The notes under the pieces are model-generated. The model saw only the letters and a list, made by a program, of their open reading frames with translations. It did no database searches and was not told where the DNA came from. Below are positions 60,752 through 64,000 of a stretch of DNA of 64,000 bases, in pieces. The first letter of the stretch is position 1. Each line of letters begins with the position of its first letter. The position numbers were made by a program, and so were the translations under genes. The stretch covers positions 4,293,001 through 4,357,000 of the forward strand of contig NZ_ASHX02000001.1 of assembly GCF_000478605.2 (NCBI RefSeq). The letters run 5' to 3'. This DNA is from Streptomyces thermolilacinus SPC6. Lineage in GTDB: Bacteria; Actinomycetota; Actinomycetes; Streptomycetales; Streptomycetaceae.

Positions 60752-61390
60752 TCACTCGTACCGCAGGCGCAGCGACTCGCGCTCGGCTTCCTCGACCTGG
60801 TCCATGGTCAGGCCCGGCAGGTCCAGTTGGGTCAGCGTCACCTCGGCGCTCGTCGGCTGGGCGTCAGCGGGCAGCCACCGTTCCGGCTGCCAGGCGTTGG
60901 CGCGCATCAGCGACTTCGGGCAGTGCGGATAGACCTGCTCGGCATGCACCACGATCGCCGTGACCGGCGGTTTGCCGACGGGCGTGAGCCGGGCGAGCAG
61001 CTCCGGGCGGGCGGAGGCGCACGCGCCGCCGTTGACGCGCAGTGTGGTCGGGCGGCCGGGGACGAGGAAGAGCAGGCCGACGCGTCCGGTCTCCAGCACG
61101 TTGTGCAGGGTGTCGAGCCGCTTGTTGCCGGTCGCGTCCGGGATCACCAAGGTCCGCTCGTCGAGCACCGATACGAATCCGGCCGGGCCGCCACGCGGCG
61201 TCACGTCCGCCGGGCCTTCGGCGTCCGCGCTGCCGATGAACACCAGCGGGGAGCAGCCGATCAGCGCCCGGGTCTCCTCCGTCAGGCGGTCGGTCCCCTT
61301 GCGGAGCGCATGCGGGTTCGGCTGCGGGTAGAGCTCCCGCACCTGTTCCGGGCTGGTGAGGGCGTCCGCCCGGCAAGATTCGAAGAACAA
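60752..61390 (-). CDS. PPOX-type FMN-binding flavoprotein (MSMEG_1061-like)
   Basis: A 212-residue pyridoxamine-5'-phosphate-oxidase-like protein. It has LIGCSPLVFIGSADAEGPAD, VTPRGGPAGFVSVLDERTLV and DATGNKRLDTLHNVLETGRV, then GRPTTLRVNGGACASA and HAEQVYPHCPKSLMRANAWQ, the order seen in MSMEG_1061-type FMN proteins. The best start is TTG 61390 with AGGGGG upstream; no in-frame ATG/GTG lies before the conserved region. Likely an oxidoreductase using F420 or FMN, substrate unknown. Confidence 0.82.
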   Translation of the reverse strand: MFFESCRADALTSPEQVRELYPQPNPHALRKGTDRLTEETRALIGCSPLVFIGSADAEGPADVTPRGGPAGFVSVLDERTLVIPDATGNKRLDTLHNVLETGRVGLLFLVPGRPTTLRVNGGACASARPELLARLTPVGKPPVTAIVVHAEQVYPHCPKSLMRANAWQPERWLPADAQPTSAEVTLTQLDLPGLTMDQVEEAERESLRLRYE

Positions 61391-61965
61391 GCCGTCGGTC
61401 CCCCTGTCGGGGTCATGCGCATGACCCTAGACGACCGGGGCAGCGCACCTCGGCCCCGCTGCCAGGCCGAGTCCGCGCCCGCCGATCCGCAGGCCGCCCA
61501 TGAGGTGGACACCCCCGCCCGCCCGGCCGGGCGCGGCGAGCCGAGGCGCTCCGCGTACCCGCGTCACGCGCACCGGAGGGGGTCGCCCGGGGCGAGCAGA
61601 GGCCCGGGCGTCACCGGTGCGCCGGGCCTTCCCCCTGCGGGGCGGCGCGAGTCGGCCGCTCGGCGGCAGTGTCACCGGGGTGTGGCCCAGACGGAGCCCG
61701 TAGTCCTTCTCGACGGCGGTGAGCTCGCCGCCGGTCCCCGCCTCCGGTCCGGCCGGAAACCGCCCCTGACCAGTCGAAAGGCCCGCCTGGCGCCGGCTGG
61801 CCCTGCGGCCCGGAAACTTCGACACGGCCACCCGCCAGAACGCGGTGACAGCCGGACAGCCCCGGAGTCCGCCCTTGTCCACCCAGATGGCGCCCGCGGC
61901 CTCGTCGTGGCGGTCGACACGGGCTCTGACCAGCGAAAAGCCCTCCCCGAGGGGAGGGCGGAGAC
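61391..61965. other. Intergenic region, nothing coding recognised
   Basis: About 575 bp between the PPOX gene and the tRNA. Open frames are chance GC-rich translations. Only the tRNA terminator (61940-61959) was recognised. Confidence 0.4.
61940..61959 (-). terminator. Intrinsic terminator after tRNA-Arg
   Basis: On the minus strand: GCCCTCCCC, loop TC, GGGGAGGGC, then TTTT. A 9-bp perfect stem with a T-run directly downstream of the tRNA. Confidence 0.85.
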
Positions 61966-62041
61966 TGGCGCCCCCGGCAGGACTCGAACCTGCGGCCAAG
62001 TGCTTAGAAGGCACCTGCTCTATCCACTGAGCTACGGGGGC
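61966..62041 (-). tRNA. tRNA-Arg (anticodon TCT)
   Basis: The minus strand folds as a complete cloverleaf: acceptor GCCCCCG/CGGGGGC, D-arm GCTCAGTGGATAGAGC, anticodon stem GGTGC/GCAC(T) around CTTCTAA (anticodon TCT, reads AGA/AGG), T-arm GCAGG-TTCGAGT-CCTGC, discriminator G and encoded CCA at 61966-61968. Followed on its strand by an intrinsic terminator. Confidence 0.95.
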
Positions 62042-62351
62042 CGGTGGTGTGTGGCCTGGTGGCCGCTGGAGCCCCGGAGGGTGGTCCGTGACCTTGCCGG
62101 GGTCAAGGATAGGGCTCCGGTCACCTTGGCCCGGTCGCTTCACCTGCGTGGCACGATGTGGAGGTTCGGTGAAGCGAACCCGATAATCGCAGGCAGGTGC
62201 GATTCCCGCAGCGCTTTTCGCGCCTCACGGCTCGGGTGTTGTGCACTCGTTATGCCTGCGCCCCACTCATCCCCTCTGTCCCCGTGTGCGACCGGCGCGC
62301 AGAGAGGCCCATACGCTTCAAAAAGATGCTGAAATTGGGCATTCTTCACAT
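62042..62351. other. Intergenic region upstream of the GTPase gene
   Basis: About 310 bp holding the tRNA promoter (minus strand) and the GTPase promoter (plus strand). Two short hairpins occur near 62163-62198 (GGTTCG-CGAACC, ATCGCA-TGCGAT). No gene seen. Confidence 0.4.
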
Positions 62352-63944
62352 GTGGTGACCTTGGACGTACGGCCTCAGCTTCTCGACGCACTCTCCGCCC
62401 TGCGCGACCGTGTCGCCGCTGTGCGTCTCCCACTGCCCATTCCGGGGGCTCCCCGGGCGCGGCAGACGCGGGCGGAGCTGCTGGCCCAGCTCGACGACTA
62501 CCTGGTCCCCCGACTGCGCGACCCCGAAGCCCCGCTCCTCGCCGTCGTCGGCGGATCGACCGGCGCGGGCAAGTCCACCCTCGTCAACTCCCTTGTAGGG
62601 CGCCCCGTCAGCGAAGCAGGCGTCCTGCGGCCCACCACCCGCGTCCCCGTCCTCGTCTGCCACCCGGACGACGAGCACTGGTTCTCCGGCACCCGCGTCC
62701 TGCCCCGCTTCACCCGCGTCTGGGGCGCCCCCGGCGAGGACGGCGACGACGAGCCGGAAGGCCGCGCCCTGCGCCTGGAGACCGCCGAAACGCTCCCCCG
62801 CGGCGTCGCCCTCCTCGACGCGCCCGACATCGACTCCCTCCTCGTCGGCAGCCGCGAACTGGCCGCCGAGCTCATCTGCGCCGCCGACATCTGGGTGATG
62901 GTCACCACCGCGTCCCGCTACGCCGACGCCGTCCCCTGGCACCTCCTCCGCACGGCCAAGGAGTACGACGCCACGCTCGTCACCGTCCTCGACCGCGTCC
63001 CGCACCAGGTGATCGGCGAGGTCTCCCGCCAGTACGAGGCGCTCCTCGTCCGCGCCGGCCTCGGTGCCGTACCCCGCTTCACCATCCCCGAGCTGCCCGA
63101 GTCCGCGGGCGGCGGCAGCGGCCTGCTGCCCGACACCGCCGTCGCCTCCCTCCGCGCCTGGCTCGCCCACCGCGCCCAGGACCCCGCGGCCCGGCAGCAG
63201 ACCGCCGGCCGCACCGCCAACGGCGTCATCGACTCACTGCGCGTCCGCATGCCCGAGCTCGCCGGAGCCGTCGCCGCCCAGTGCGCCGCCGCCCTGCGGC
63301 TCACCGGAGCCGTCGAGGCCGCGTACGAGGCGGAGGGCGAGCGGGTGCGGCACGAACTGCTGCGCGGCGCCGTCCTCTCCGGCGACGCCCGCGCCCGCTG
63401 GCGCGCCCACCCCCACGACAGCACCTCCGCCGAACTGCTCGACGCCATCGCCGAGTCCTTCGGCGCCCTCCTCCACTGCGCCGTCGCCGCCGCCGACGAG
63501 CGGCTGCGGGAGGCGTGGCGCCACGAACCCGCCGCAGGGGCGCTCGGCCCCGCCCCCGTCGGGCGCGACCGGGAGGCGTGCGAGCGGGTCGGCATGGCGG
63601 TACGCCGCTGGCGCCGCGTCCTGGAGGAGTTGGCCGAGGACGAGGTACGGCGTACCGAACGCACCCCCGTACCCGACGCCGACACCGTCGCCGCACTGCT
63701 CGCCGCCACCCTCCTGGGCGGTCGCCGCGCGCGCGGGGCGGGGGAGCAGCTCGCCGAGCTGATCGGCGCCCAGGGCACCCTGCGCCTGCGCGACAAGGGC
63801 GCCGAACTGATCGACACGTACATCGACCGCGTCCTCAAGGAGGAACGCGACCGGCGCCTGGCGCCCATCGACGCGCTGGGCGTCACCCCGGAGCCGCAAG
63901 CCGAGCTCATCGCCGCACTGTCCGTACTGCAGAAGGAGAGGTGA
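62352..63944 (+). CDS. Dynamin-like/YfjP-type GTPase
   Basis: A 530-residue GTPase. The P-loop GGSTGAGKSTLVNSL (about 67-81) is followed by LRPTTRVPVLV (G2) and LLDAPDIDSL (G3 DxxG-like), TVLDRVP (G4-like) and a long helical C-terminal region with VAAALLAATLLGG and a coiled coil. It resembles actinobacterial membrane-associated GTPases that come in adjacent pairs. GTG 62352 or 62355 is the start; no ribosome site is visible, so it may be leaderless. The next GTPase-like gene begins 7 bp after its stop. Confidence 0.82.
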   Translation: MVTLDVRPQLLDALSALRDRVAAVRLPLPIPGAPRARQTRAELLAQLDDYLVPRLRDPEAPLLAVVGGSTGAGKSTLVNSLVGRPVSEAGVLRPTTRVPVLVCHPDDEHWFSGTRVLPRFTRVWGAPGEDGDDEPEGRALRLETAETLPRGVALLDAPDIDSLLVGSRELAAELICAADIWVMVTTASRYADAVPWHLLRTAKEYDATLVTVLDRVPHQVIGEVSRQYEALLVRAGLGAVPRFTIPELPESAGGGSGLLPDTAVASLRAWLAHRAQDPAARQQTAGRTANGVIDSLRVRMPELAGAVAAQCAAALRLTGAVEAAYEAEGERVRHELLRGAVLSGDARARWRAHPHDSTSAELLDAIAESFGALLHCAVAAADERLREAWRHEPAAGALGPAPVGRDREACERVGMAVRRWRRVLEELAEDEVRRTERTPVPDADTVAALLAATLLGGRRARGAGEQLAELIGAQGTLRLRDKGAELIDTYIDRVLKEERDRRLAPIDALGVTPEPQAELIAALSVLQKER

Positions 63945-63950
63945 CGGCGG

Positions 63951-64000
63951 GTGAGCGCCGTGGAGCAGAAGTGGGACGACGGGCTGATCGCCCGCCGGAC
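63951..64000 (+). CDS. Start of a second gene of the GTPase operon, truncated by the window
   Basis: GTG 63951 opens a frame SAVEQKWDDGLIARR that runs off the right edge. By position it should be the partner GTPase of the upstream gene (such genes occur in pairs), but only 16 codons are visible, so that is inference. GGCGGG lies just before the start. Confidence 0.55.
   Translation, partial: MSAVEQKWDDGLIARR

Noticed and set aside
61966..62041. tRNA-Arg as an active integration site with att repeats
   Set aside because: I looked for a second copy of the tRNA 3' end in the window and did not see one; no integrase is present.

Overview
The window is about 64 kb of very GC-rich DNA with actinomycete gene style: strong G/C bias at third codon positions, frequent GTG starts, a rare TTA codon, and families typical of Streptomyces (DUF397 with an XRE/DUF5753 regulator, class F sortase, S37 peptidase, ECF41 sigma factor, DUF993, DUF1062). 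It reads as a piece of a Streptomyces-type chromosome, mostly single genes and short operons. I see no rRNA, integrase, transposase, CRISPR array or replication origin.

Layout. 1-6.9 kb: the end of a thiamine-diphosphate enzyme, a secreted endonuclease I, a broken alpha/beta hydrolase beside a GC-rich repeat patch, and a one-chain ABC exporter with one degenerate ATP site. 7-11.9 kb: an island-like stretch with a gene remnant, a SIR2-STAND NTPase and, convergent to it, a membrane-anchored macro-domain protein. This is the most interesting part of the window: an NAD-cleaving type domain next to an ADP-ribose-binding type domain. 12-20 kb: secreted S37 peptidase, Tat-exported GH3 glycosidase, a blasticidin-S-deaminase-like deaminase, an SDR oxidoreductase, a membrane protein and a decayed CHAT-domain gene. 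20-27.5 kb: sugar isomerase, secreted PL9 pectate lyase, DUF1062 protein, Gfo/Idh oxidoreductase, methyltransferase and an APH-type kinase. 27.7-34 kb: ECF41 sigma factor, NTF2-like protein, GNAT, DinB protein, a WhiJ/AbaA-type regulatory trio carrying frameshifts, AlkD-like protein and flavin reductase.

34-38.5 kb: a LacI regulator divergent from a tightly overlapping sugar-catabolic operon (Gfo/Idh, DUF993, isomerase). A 14-bp operator in that divergent promoter also occurs upstream of the pectate lyase 13 kb away, which suggests one regulon for plant-polysaccharide use. 38.8-46.1 kb: housekeeping genes (RecD2 helicase, citrate synthase, copper chaperone under a CsoR-like operator, GNAT, small HTH protein, methylmalonate-semialdehyde dehydrogenase). 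46.3-50 kb: an extracellular hydrolase fused to an ABC ATPase, plus its permease. 50-59.6 kb: LuxR-type regulator, DUF4142 protein with class F sortase, a pseudo-trypsin with FG-GAP repeats, a flavin disulfide-reductase-like enzyme, hemerythrin and subtilisin. 59.7-62 kb: a decayed region, a PPOX flavoprotein and tRNA-Arg(TCT) with its terminator. 62.3 kb to the end: a GTPase and the start of its partner.

Several genes carry single-base or small indels in GC-rich runs (2.66, 31.6, 32.26 and 60.28 kb). These may be real decay or assembly errors, and the calls say so. All family assignments come from reading motifs by eye; no database search was possible.
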